A stretch of DNA of 8,225 bases, taken from NCBI GenBank assembly GCA_900552415.1, contig USAD01000120.1, forward strand, positions 1 to 8,225. Reading direction: 5' to 3'. The translations under genes and the position numbers were made by a program. The notes beneath the pieces were generated by a model. That model saw nothing but the letters and a program-made list of their open reading frames with translations. It had not been told where the DNA came from and searched no databases. Every line of letters starts with the position of its first letter. The first letter of the stretch is position 1. Shown piece after piece: positions 1 through 6,216 of this stretch. Source of the stretch: an uncultured Parabacteroides sp. Its GTDB lineage: Bacteria > Bacteroidota > Bacteroidia > Bacteroidales > Tannerellaceae.

Positions 1-1087
1 GTGGCTCTTCTTCCGACAAGACAAAACGCTTATAATAAGAGAGACACAAGGTAGTCAGCGGCAAAGCGATAATCAAGCCGATAAAACCGAGCAAGGAGCC
101 CCAAACAGAAAGCGACAAAAGGATGATTGCCGGGTTCAACCCCATCGCCTTACCCATAATCTTAGGAGTCAAGTACAGATCCTGGATCGCCTGGACAATA
201 CACAACACCAGCAACGACAAACCAAAGATCAACCAGAAGTTCTCACCCGTCTCTGCCGATTTCAACAGGCTAAGCAGCACCATCGGAATGATACCAATTG
301 TTTGCAAATAGGGCACCAGGTTCAAGACGCCTATAAAAAGACCCAACGCGATGCCAAGAGGCAAACCGATAATCTTAAAACCGATCGCGAACAGGATACC
401 AACACACAAGGCGATCAACGATTGTCCACGGAAATAGCGGTTCATACTGATTTCCACGTCGTCCAAAAGGCCATTTACGAAAGGCTGGTAACGTCGGGGT
501 AACATATTCCGGAAAAAGAAGGAGAGCTTCTCATAGTCCAAAAGAATAAATACGAAATAAAGGAAAATGACAAATACGATCGTAATACTGAAAATGACAG
601 AGAACGTATTCGAGAGAATCATCCAAAGCTGGGGAGCGATCTGGCGTAGGGCTTTCAGGAAATTCTCCTTACTCAAAAAGTCCATTAACTGCACCATATC
701 GATGTTATTTTCCAAATAATCCAACCAGGCTTGCGGAATAAAAGGAATATTTCCTTTCCCCGTATCTTGATCCTTCAGCAGTTCCAAAGTTTTCTCCGCC
801 TCCATACTGATGGAAGGAAAAACCGTCAACGCCAGAATAACAACGACCGCCCCTAAAGAAAACAAGGTCGCCATAATCGCCAAAATACGGCTTTTCAGGC
901 GCAAACGTACCTCGAAGAATTTCACGATCGGCTGGACCATATACGCGAAGAGCCATGCGATCAGGAAAGGAAGCAAGGCGTTTTTCAAAAGGGTTATCAG
1001 ATAGCCAATCCCGAAAAAGATCAAAAAACCGAACACGATACGCACGACCCGGTCAAACGTGAAAGGTTTGTCAAACAAAGAGTTCAT
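1..1087 (-). CDS. AI-2E family (PerM/YdiK/TqsA-like) transporter, 3' end cut by window
   Basis: Reading the minus strand from ATG at 1087 gives 362 open codons with no stop before the window edge. The protein begins MNSLFDKPFTFDRVVRIVFG and its last visible residues are VLSEEEP. Several long hydrophobic segments are visible: two near the N-terminus, a pair in the middle (around 540-640), then a dense block towards the C-terminus. The typical family core with GLFIGVLNLVPY followed by a Gly/Pro-rich loop lies around 290-350, and a second conserved block with GLNPAIILLSLSVWG lies around 75-150. Family members are usually about 340-390 residues, so only a short hydrophilic tail is probably missing. 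Known members export autoinducer-2 or act as ion/H+ antiporters; the substrate cannot be told here. The ATG has no Shine-Dalgarno but sits 26 bases from a perfect TAnnTTTG box. Its base composition is more A+T-rich than the rest of the window. Confidence 0.9.
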   Translation of the reverse strand, partial: MNSLFDKPFTFDRVVRIVFGFLIFFGIGYLITLLKNALLPFLIAWLFAYMVQPIVKFFEVRLRLKSRILAIMATLFSLGAVVVILALTVFPSISMEAEKTLELLKDQDTGKGNIPFIPQAWLDYLENNIDMVQLMDFLSKENFLKALRQIAPQLWMILSNTFSVIFSITIVFVIFLYFVFILLDYEKLSFFFRNMLPRRYQPFVNGLLDDVEISMNRYFRGQSLIALCVGILFAIGFKIIGLPLGIALGLFIGVLNLVPYLQTIGIIPMVLLSLLKSAETGENFWLIFGLSLLVLCIVQAIQDLYLTPKIMGKAMGLNPAIILLSLSVWGSLLGFIGLIIALPLTTLCLSYYKRFVLSEEEP

Positions 1088-1112
1088 TATCCATTTATGT
1101 TATTAAATTTCA

Positions 1113-1120
1113 CAAATATA
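1113..1120 (-). promoter_or_regulatory. Candidate -7 box of the AI-2E transporter gene
   Basis: On the minus strand this reads TATATTTG, a perfect match to the Bacteroidota -7 consensus TAnnTTTG. Transcription would start about 7 bases further on, giving a leader of roughly 20 bases that is A/T-rich and has no Shine-Dalgarno. No good -33 TTTG is seen at the usual distance upstream, so the call rests on the -7 match and its position. Confidence 0.5.
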
Positions 1121-1181
1121 GAATTTAATGCGTTACGGCAGGGCATATCACGCTAAATTTCTTCTTCTCGTTTTTTTATCG

Positions 1182-1189
1182 TACCTTTG
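1182..1189 (+). promoter_or_regulatory. Candidate -7 box of the U32 - thioesterase - dprA operon
   Basis: TACCTTTG fits the Bacteroidota -7 consensus TAnnTTTG. A weak -33-like TTTC lies at 1158-1161, 20 bases upstream, and a run of seven T precedes the box. Transcription would start near 1195. A TTG at 1187 falls inside this box, so if the promoter is right the U32 gene cannot start there. This supports TTG 1217 or ATG 1241. Confidence 0.5.
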
Positions 1190-1216
1190 CCGCTTGATAA
1201 TAAAAACTTTAGAAGC

Positions 1217-2476
1217 TTGAAAGAGAAAGATTTTGAGATCATGGCGCCGGTCGGCTCATACGAATCGCTGATGGCAGCCATCCAAGGTGGAGCGGACTCG
1301 ATCTATTTTGGAATCGAGGGGTTGAACATGCGCTCACGCTCCTCCAATAATTTCACGACGGACGACTTGCGTAAAATAGCGTCCATCTGCCAAGAACATG
1401 GCATCAAAAGTTACCTGACCGTCAATACGGTCATTTATGGTGAGGACCTTCCCTTGATGCGAACCATCATCGACGCGGCCAAGGCTGCCGGTATCTCAGC
1501 GATCATTGCCGCTGATGTCGCCGCCATGAGCTACGCCAACCAGATCGGCCAGGAGGTTCACCTCTCCACCCAACTTAACATCTCGAACGTGGAGGCGCTA
1601 CGTTTCTACGCCCGTTTCGCTGATGTAGTTGTTTTAGCCCGAGAATTGAATCTGAAGCAGGTACATGAGATCTATAAGGCGATCGTCGACGAACATATCA
1701 CAGGTCCTAAGGGAGAATTGATCCGTATCGAAATGTTCGCGCATGGCGCGCTCTGCATGGCCGTATCGGGCAAGTGCTATTTGAGCCTGCATGAGATGAA
1801 CGCCTCTGCCAATCGGGGCGCTTGCATGCAAATCTGCCGACGGGCTTATACCGTACGCGACAAGGACAGCCAGATTGAGCTGGACGTCGAGAACCAGTAC
1901 ATCATGTCGCCTAAAGACTTGAAGACAATTCATTTCATGAATAAGATGATGGATGCCGGCGTACGGGTCTTCAAGATCGAGGGACGTGCCCGCGGACCGG
2001 AATACGTGCGCATCGTCACCGAGTGTTACAAGGAGGCCGTGCGTGCCTATTGTGATGGTACTTACGACGAGGAGAAGATCGCCCAATGGGACGAGCGGTT
2101 GCGTATGGTTTTCAATCGGGGCTTCTGGGACGGCTATTACCTGGGACAACGACTGGGCGAATGGAGCAGCAAATATGGTTCTGGCGCCACACGCAAGAAG
2201 GTCTACGTGGCCAAAGGAATCAAATACTTCAGTGGCATCGGTGTCGCGGAGTTCGAGATGGAATCCGGTTCCTTGCGGGTAGGCGACGAGATCCTGATTA
2301 CCGGTCCGACAACTGGCGCCATACTGCAAAAGGTAGAAGAGATCCGTGTCGACCTGAAGCCGGTAGAGGAAACCGTCAAGGGCGAGCGCTTCTCCATCAA
2401 GGTGAGCGAGAAGATCCGTCCTTCCGACCGCCTGTATAAAATGGAAATCGTAACGAACGAAAAAATCCTGGAATAA
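1217..2476 (+). CDS. Peptidase U32 family protein, likely RNA-hydroxylation (TrhP/RlhA-type)
   Basis: This is a 419-residue protein if TTG 1217 is the start. The U32 signature E-x-F-x2-G-A-L-C-x4-G-x-C-x-L-S matches in full at about residues 172-190 (EMFAHGALC, then GKCYLS). Four cysteines follow the pattern C-x6-C-x15-C-x3-C (about 180, 187, 203, 207), as in E. coli TrhP (YegQ), which makes 5-hydroxyuridine at the tRNA wobble position, and RlhA, which hydroxylates 23S rRNA; these cysteines are thought to hold an iron-sulfur cluster. The N-terminal part is a TIM-barrel-like domain (APVGSYESL, GGADSIYFG). Residues about 330-415 form a small beta domain of the U32 C-terminal type. The length is close to TrhP (about 450) and far below RlhA (about 650). 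Homologues are often labelled collagenase; that label is doubtful. The start is uncertain: TTG 1217 gives MKEKDFEIMAPVG and keeps the first beta strand, which ATG 1241 would remove. It is first in a three-gene operon. Confidence 0.9.
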   Translation: MKEKDFEIMAPVGSYESLMAAIQGGADSIYFGIEGLNMRSRSSNNFTTDDLRKIASICQEHGIKSYLTVNTVIYGEDLPLMRTIIDAAKAAGISAIIAADVAAMSYANQIGQEVHLSTQLNISNVEALRFYARFADVVVLARELNLKQVHEIYKAIVDEHITGPKGELIRIEMFAHGALCMAVSGKCYLSLHEMNASANRGACMQICRRAYTVRDKDSQIELDVENQYIMSPKDLKTIHFMNKMMDAGVRVFKIEGRARGPEYVRIVTECYKEAVRAYCDGTYDEEKIAQWDERLRMVFNRGFWDGYYLGQRLGEWSSKYGSGATRKKVYVAKGIKYFSGIGVAEFEMESGSLRVGDEILITGPTTGAILQKVEEIRVDLKPVEETVKGERFSIKVSEKIRPSDRLYKMEIVTNEKILE

Positions 2477-2896
2477 ATGAAAGAGAAAGAATATATCTTC
2501 AAGCTGACCGACAAGGTCCGCGACTATGAGTGCGACTTGCAAGGGGTTGTCAACAACTCGAACTACCAACATTACATGGAGCATGCCCGCCATGAGTTCC
2601 TGGAATCAGTCGGCGAGAACTTCGGGGCCATGCATGAGAGAGGAATCGATGGCTTTGTTGCCCGTGTCGATATCCAGTTCAAGCACTCCTTACGAAGCGG
2701 CGACCGCTACATCTCTTGCCTCAACATCCGTCGGGAAGGGGTAAAACTGATCTTCGATCAAGACATCTACCGCGAGTCCGACGGCGTATTGGCCGCCAAA
2801 GGGACGGTCGAGTCGGTGATCGTCGAGAATGGCCGGCTTACCCGAGGTGAATATTTCGACCAGATGCTGGAAAGGATACATAACAAATTAGCATGA
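2477..2896 (+). CDS. Hotdog-fold acyl-CoA thioesterase (4HBT/YbgC-like)
   Basis: A 139-residue single-domain protein. The motif DLQGVVNNSNYQHYMEHAR at residues 20-38 is the hallmark of the 4-hydroxybenzoyl-CoA thioesterase group, with Asp20 in the place of the catalytic Asp; the first loop is followed by the long central hotdog helix up to about residue 48. A second typical block, ARVDIQFKHSLRSGD, spans residues 62-76. Family members hydrolyse the thioester of acyl- or aryl-CoA in the cytoplasm; the chain length or substrate is not readable from sequence. The ATG begins on the base after the TAA of the U32 gene (zero gap) and the TGA overlaps the next ATG, so translation is likely coupled. 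The first bases after the start codon repeat those of the U32 gene (TGAAAGAGAAAGA in both). Confidence 0.9.
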   Translation: MKEKEYIFKLTDKVRDYECDLQGVVNNSNYQHYMEHARHEFLESVGENFGAMHERGIDGFVARVDIQFKHSLRSGDRYISCLNIRREGVKLIFDQDIYRESDGVLAAKGTVESVIVENGRLTRGEYFDQMLERIHNKLA

Positions 2897-4002
2897 CAGA
2901 CCAACGAATTTACCAAATCGGCTTAACTATGATCAACGGGGTGGGCAATATCCTGGCCCACCACCTGCTCGACGCCTTCGGAGATCCGGAACGGATCTTC
3001 GAGGAAAGGCAGTCGGCGCTCGAGAAGATTCCCGGCATCGGATCAAACCTGGCTTGTGAGATCAAACGGCCGGAAGTATTGGCCCGGGCGGAACGGGAAC
3101 TGGAGTTCATCCTCGACAAGCGGATCCGTACCTATTTCTGGACCGACAAGGATTATCCCTATCGCCTGAAAGCCTGCGCAGACGCGCCGATCCTTCTTTA
3201 CTTCAAGGGTGAGGCCAATCTGGATGCCAAACGGATCGTAAGCGTTGTCGGGACACGACGGGCGACACCCTATGGGCAAACCCTCACAGAAAATTTCATT
3301 AAGGACTTGGCAACCTGTTGCCCCGATACGCTTATCATCAGCGGCTTGGCTTATGGCATTGACGCAGCGGCTCATCAGGCGGCGTTGCGTCATCAGCTGC
3401 CAACCGTCGCGGTCCTGGCGCATGGCCTGGACCGGATTTATCCCCCGACACATCGTTCGCTAGCGGCTGAGATGACCAGACAAGGCGGCCTGTTGACCGA
3501 CTATCCGATCGGCACCAATCCCGACCGGCAGAATTTCGTGCAACGCAACCGGATCGTTGCCGGCCTGGCCGACGCGACCGTTATCATCGAATCGGCCGAG
3601 AAGGGCGGCTCCATGATCACAGCCGATCTGGCCTTCTCGTATGGGCGCGAGCTGTTCGCTTTTCCCGGGCGAGTAGACGACAACAGTTCACGTGGATGCA
3701 ACCGGTTGATCCAAAAACAGAAGGCGAGTCTCATCACCCAAGCGGCCGACCTGGTCGATCTGCTTGGCTGGGACAAGACCACGCCCACACCACAGCCGAC
3801 ACAAGGCAGCCTTCCCTTCTCCGCCAATCCGGAGAACGACACGACGTTGCGTGCCATCCAAGAGAGCGGCGAGATCCAAGTCAATGAGCTGAGCCGACAG
3901 CTGGACATCCCTTTCCACCAGCTCTCCTCGATCCTGTTCGAGCTGGAGATGGAAGGATTGATCCAAGCCTTGCCGGGCGGACGCTACAAGAGCCTCACTT
4001 AG
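2893..4002 (+). CDS. dprA: DNA-processing protein DprA (Smf)
   Basis: A 369-residue protein with the full DprA layout. Residues 1-65 form a helix-hairpin-helix-like N-terminal region (INGVGNILAHHLL, IPGIGSNLA). Residues about 80-290 form the Rossmann-like DprA/Smf domain with GTRRATPYG (120-128), SGLAYGID (150-157), the FVQRNRIVAGL block (215-225), ESAEKGGSM (233-241) and FPGR (257-260). Residues about 315-366 form a winged-helix C-terminal domain. DprA binds incoming single-stranded DNA and loads RecA during natural transformation; in many non-competent bacteria it is kept with a less clear role in recombination. The ATG overlaps the thioesterase stop by four bases (ATGA). The 3' end overlaps the convergent porX by 8 bases, leaving no room for a terminator between them. 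Confidence 0.96.
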   Translation: MTDQRIYQIGLTMINGVGNILAHHLLDAFGDPERIFEERQSALEKIPGIGSNLACEIKRPEVLARAERELEFILDKRIRTYFWTDKDYPYRLKACADAPILLYFKGEANLDAKRIVSVVGTRRATPYGQTLTENFIKDLATCCPDTLIISGLAYGIDAAAHQAALRHQLPTVAVLAHGLDRIYPPTHRSLAAEMTRQGGLLTDYPIGTNPDRQNFVQRNRIVAGLADATVIIESAEKGGSMITADLAFSYGRELFAFPGRVDDNSSRGCNRLIQKQKASLITQAADLVDLLGWDKTTPTPQPTQGSLPFSANPENDTTLRAIQESGEIQVNELSRQLDIPFHQLSSILFELEMEGLIQALPGGRYKSLT

Positions 4003-5539
4003 GATCCATCACGATGAACGGCACCAGCATCTCCTCCATCGAGATGCCGCCATGCTGGAAGGTGTTCCGATAATAGGAAACGTAATAGTTGTAGTTGTTG
4101 GGATAGGCGAAGAACTTATCGCCTGTCGCGAAGATATAACGGCTGCTCAGGTTTGGCGAGGGCAAGCCCACCTTCTCGGGATTGCGGATATCGAAGACCT
4201 CCTTCGGGTTATAGCTCAAGCTCTTCCCTACCTTATAGCGCAGGTTGGTATTGGTGTTCTTATCGCCCACGACCTTGACCGGATCGTTGACGCGGATCGT
4301 CCCGTGATCGGTAGTCAGGATCACCTTACAGCCCTGACGGGCGATGCGGCGGAACAACTCGAGCGTTGTCGAATGACGGAACCACGAGCGGGTCAGGCTC
4401 CGATAGGCCGCCTCGCTCTGCGCCAGCTCGCGGATCATCTTGCTCTCCGTACGGGCGTGCGAGAGCATGTCCACGAAGTTGAGTACGATCACGTTCAGCT
4501 GATTGCCTTTCAGCGACGGGATCATGTTGAGCAACTTCTCGCCATATTGCGAGTCGTGTACCTTATTATAACTGAAAGTGTATTTCTTGCGGAACCGCTC
4601 GATCATCGTGCGGATCAACGGCGCCTCGTTCAGGTTCTTGCCCTCCTCACTCTCCTCGTCGACCCACAGTTCGGGAAACATCTTCTCGATCTGCGCCGGC
4701 ATCAGGCCAGAGAAGATGGCGTTGCGAGCGTATTGCGTCGCCGTCGGCAGGATGCTGTAATAAAGGCTCTCGTCGAAGGTGAAATCCTCCGCCAACAGAT
4801 CTTTCACCACTCGCCACTGGTCGAGGCGGAAATTATCGATCAGGATGAAATAGACCTTCTCACCACCATCAAGCAAAGGGAAGACCCGTTTCTTGAAGAG
4901 GTCAGGGCTCATCAGCGGCCGTGTCTCCGGATTGAGGATCCAGTCCTCGTAATGCTTGCGGACGAACTTGGCGAAGGCATTGTTCGCCTCGGCCTTTTGC
5001 ATCTGGATCATGTCGGCCATGCGCACCTGGCTGCTCTCGAGCTCCAGTTCCCAATAGACCAGCTTCCGGTAGACATCAATCCAGTTGTCGGCCGTGAAAG
5101 AATCGTTGATCAACATACCGATGCGCGAGAAATCCTGTTGATAACCCATCGTCGTCGCCTCGGAGATGATCGTGTTCTTGTGGACGTTCTTCTTGATCGA
5201 CAGGAGCAGCTGGTTGGGATTGACCGGCTTGATCAGGTAGTCGGCGATCTTGCTGCCGATCGCCTGGTTCATGATGCTCTCCTCCTCGCTCTTCGTCACC
5301 ATGACAACGGGCGTGTCGGGCGTGATCTCCTTGATGGCCGCCAATGTCTCGAGCCCCGTGAGGCCCGGCATGTTCTCGTCGAGGAAAATAATGTCGAACG
5401 CCTGCTCGCGGCAGCAGTCGATCGCGTCCTGCCCGCTGATGACGGGTGTCACCTCGTAACCCTTCTCCCTCAAAAACAGCATGTGCGGCTTCAGCAACTC
5501 AATCTCGTCGTCCGCCCAAAGTACACGGTCTTTCTTCAT
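3995..5539 (-). CDS. porX: PorX-type response regulator with PglZ phosphatase domain
   Basis: A 514-residue protein. Residues 1-120 are a CheY-like receiver with acidic pocket D10/D11, phospho-acceptor D54 (FLDENMP), T82 and K104 (YLIKPV). A helical linker spans about 124-205. Residues about 220-514 are a PglZ/alkaline-phosphatase-superfamily domain: metal-site candidates D235 (FILIDNFR), D357/H361 (NFVDMLSH), D411/H412 (TTDHGT) and H496 (FQHGG), and a Thr-rich nucleophile segment at 264-273 (LPTATQYARN). In Porphyromonas and Flavobacterium, PorX works with kinase PorY and sigma factor SigP to control type IX secretion. The ATG at 5539 is chosen because GGAGGAGAAG lies directly in front of it; the frame stays open upstream to 5671, but that part has no homology-like features. 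No porY lies in the window. The family is a confident call; a role in secretion here is inferred. Confidence 0.95.
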   Translation of the reverse strand: MKKDRVLWADDEIELLKPHMLFLREKGYEVTPVISGQDAIDCCREQAFDIIFLDENMPGLTGLETLAAIKEITPDTPVVMVTKSEEESIMNQAIGSKIADYLIKPVNPNQLLLSIKKNVHKNTIISEATTMGYQQDFSRIGMLINDSFTADNWIDVYRKLVYWELELESSQVRMADMIQMQKAEANNAFAKFVRKHYEDWILNPETRPLMSPDLFKKRVFPLLDGGEKVYFILIDNFRLDQWRVVKDLLAEDFTFDESLYYSILPTATQYARNAIFSGLMPAQIEKMFPELWVDEESEEGKNLNEAPLIRTMIERFRKKYTFSYNKVHDSQYGEKLLNMIPSLKGNQLNVIVLNFVDMLSHARTESKMIRELAQSEAAYRSLTRSWFRHSTTLELFRRIARQGCKVILTTDHGTIRVNDPVKVVGDKNTNTNLRYKVGKSLSYNPKEVFDIRNPEKVGLPSPNLSSRYIFATGDKFFAYPNNYNYYVSYYRNTFQHGGISMEEMLVPFIVMDPK

Positions 5540-5553
5540 CTTCTCCTCCTTAT
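5540..5553 (-). promoter_or_regulatory. Strong Shine-Dalgarno of porX
   Basis: On the minus strand AAGGAGGAGAAG precedes the ATG, with the AGGAGG core 5 bases away. Such a strong site is uncommon in Bacteroidota and decides the porX start. Confidence 0.7.
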
Positions 5554-5571
5554 ATTTATTACGTTTATGCG

Positions 5572-5579
5572 CGAAGATA
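5572..5579 (-). promoter_or_regulatory. Candidate -7 box of porX
   Basis: On the minus strand this reads TATCTTCG, one base off TAnnTTTG, 32 bases before the start codon. The same ten bases TATCTTCGCG occur in front of the MFS gene. A TTG lies 16 bases upstream of the box, which is closer than the usual -33 spacing. If correct, porX has its own promoter, separate from that of the AraC-type gene upstream. Confidence 0.35.
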
Positions 5580-5651
5580 GGCCTTATCGCCACCTCAACG
5601 CCTCTTTTTACGTTGATTTCTTGTTTTTTAATGGATAAAAACACCCGAGCC

Positions 5652-6119
5652 TCAATAGAGGTAAAGATCACGGTAGTTGGCGGGGCGATGGCGCCAACGG
5701 TAGTCCGAAGGACTCATCTTATATTGCTTCGCGAAGACACGAGCGAAATTGTTCGGCAACGAATAGCCACACGCACGGGCCACCTCGCCGATCTCCAATC
5801 CCGTACAGGCCAGCAGCTCCGCCCCACGCCGGGCACGATAGGCCACCAGAAAATCGCGTATTCCCATTCCGGTGAGCAACTGCAAAGCGCCGTTCAGATG
5901 GCGCAGGTCCGCCTCCAGATAGTTGGCCAGCTCCCGCTCGCTCGTGAACAACCGCTCGCGCATTGCCCGGGCGATGGCGTTCATCACGGGCGAAGCTGTC
6001 GGGTTCTCCGCCACGACAACCGGCTCCATTCGCTCCCAGCCCGCCTCGTTTCTAACCCTGCGAGCCTTCAGGACGCTGCTGTAGATCTGTTCTACGGTCA
6101 CTTTCTCGACAAATCTCAT
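5652..6119 (-). CDS. Short AraC-family transcription regulator (HTH domain only)
   Basis: A 155-residue protein. Residues about 63-146 form a complete AraC-type double helix-turn-helix domain: first HTH around LANYLEADLRHLNGALQLLTG, linker helix with YRARRGAELLACTGLEI, and second HTH in GEVARACGYSLPNNFARVFAKQYKMSPSDYR, which fits the family's GY/F-x3-NNFxRxFxKxxxxxPSDYR pattern. The first 60 residues are charged and helical-looking, with no cupin or other recognisable ligand domain, and no membrane segment is seen, so any signal input must come from elsewhere. Most AraC proteins are 250-300 residues; this one is a natural short form rather than an obvious truncation, because it has its own start with AAGGAGAAG 5 bases upstream. 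It is transcribed towards porX (112 bases away) and divergently from the MFS transporter. The targets are unknown; the repeat array upstream is the obvious candidate. Confidence 0.88.
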   Translation of the reverse strand: MRFVEKVTVEQIYSSVLKARRVRNEAGWERMEPVVVAENPTASPVMNAIARAMRERLFTSERELANYLEADLRHLNGALQLLTGMGIRDFLVAYRARRGAELLACTGLEIGEVARACGYSLPNNFARVFAKQYKMSPSDYRWRHRPANYRDLYLY

Positions 6120-6140
6120 ACGTTCTTCTCCTTTCAGCCT

Positions 6141-6169
6141 ACAAGATAAGCTTTTTTCCGGAAATCAAA
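6141..6169 (-). promoter_or_regulatory. Candidate promoter of the AraC-type gene
   Basis: On the minus strand TTTG (6169-6166) is followed after 17 bases by TATCTTGT (6148-6141), close to the Bacteroidota -33/-7 pair. Transcription would start near 6135, just before the Shine-Dalgarno AAGGAGAAG (6133-6125). The degenerate palindrome at 6176-6205 begins 6 bases upstream of the -33 element. Confidence 0.4.
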
Positions 6170-6175
6170 GGCATG

Positions 6176-6205
6176 AAAGATCATTCTCACGCAAAAAAGA
6201 TATGA
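6176..6205. repeat. Degenerate fifth unit of the palindromic array
   Basis: This 30-base segment is exactly one 41-base step left of the first clear unit. It has GATC at 6179 and GATA at 6199, in phase with the eight later GATC sites. Each half matches the corresponding half of the last unit at 9 of 14 positions. It could be a decayed unit or chance. Confidence 0.4.
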
Positions 6206-6216
6206 ATAATAGTTGG

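Noticed and set aside
1634..2593. 319-residue minus-strand open frame opposite the U32 gene
   Set aside because: It lies antisense to a well-supported gene, crosses into the thioesterase gene, and has no recognisable motif or start signal.
4052..5638. Long 528-residue plus-strand open frame opposite porX
   Set aside because: It is a shadow of porX: the composition is dominated by Leu, Arg, Asp, Val and His as expected from reading a G+C-rich gene backwards, and it shows no domain pattern. PorX on the other strand has complete catalytic motifs.
5617..5662. Possible terminator between the AraC-type gene and porX
   Set aside because: The CCTC/GAGG stem is 4 bp, overlaps the stop codon, and is followed by only a short T-run; not enough to call.
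5481..6149. 222-residue plus-strand open frame over the porX start and the AraC-type gene
   Set aside because: It spans two genes and their intergenic region on the opposite strand and shows no family features.
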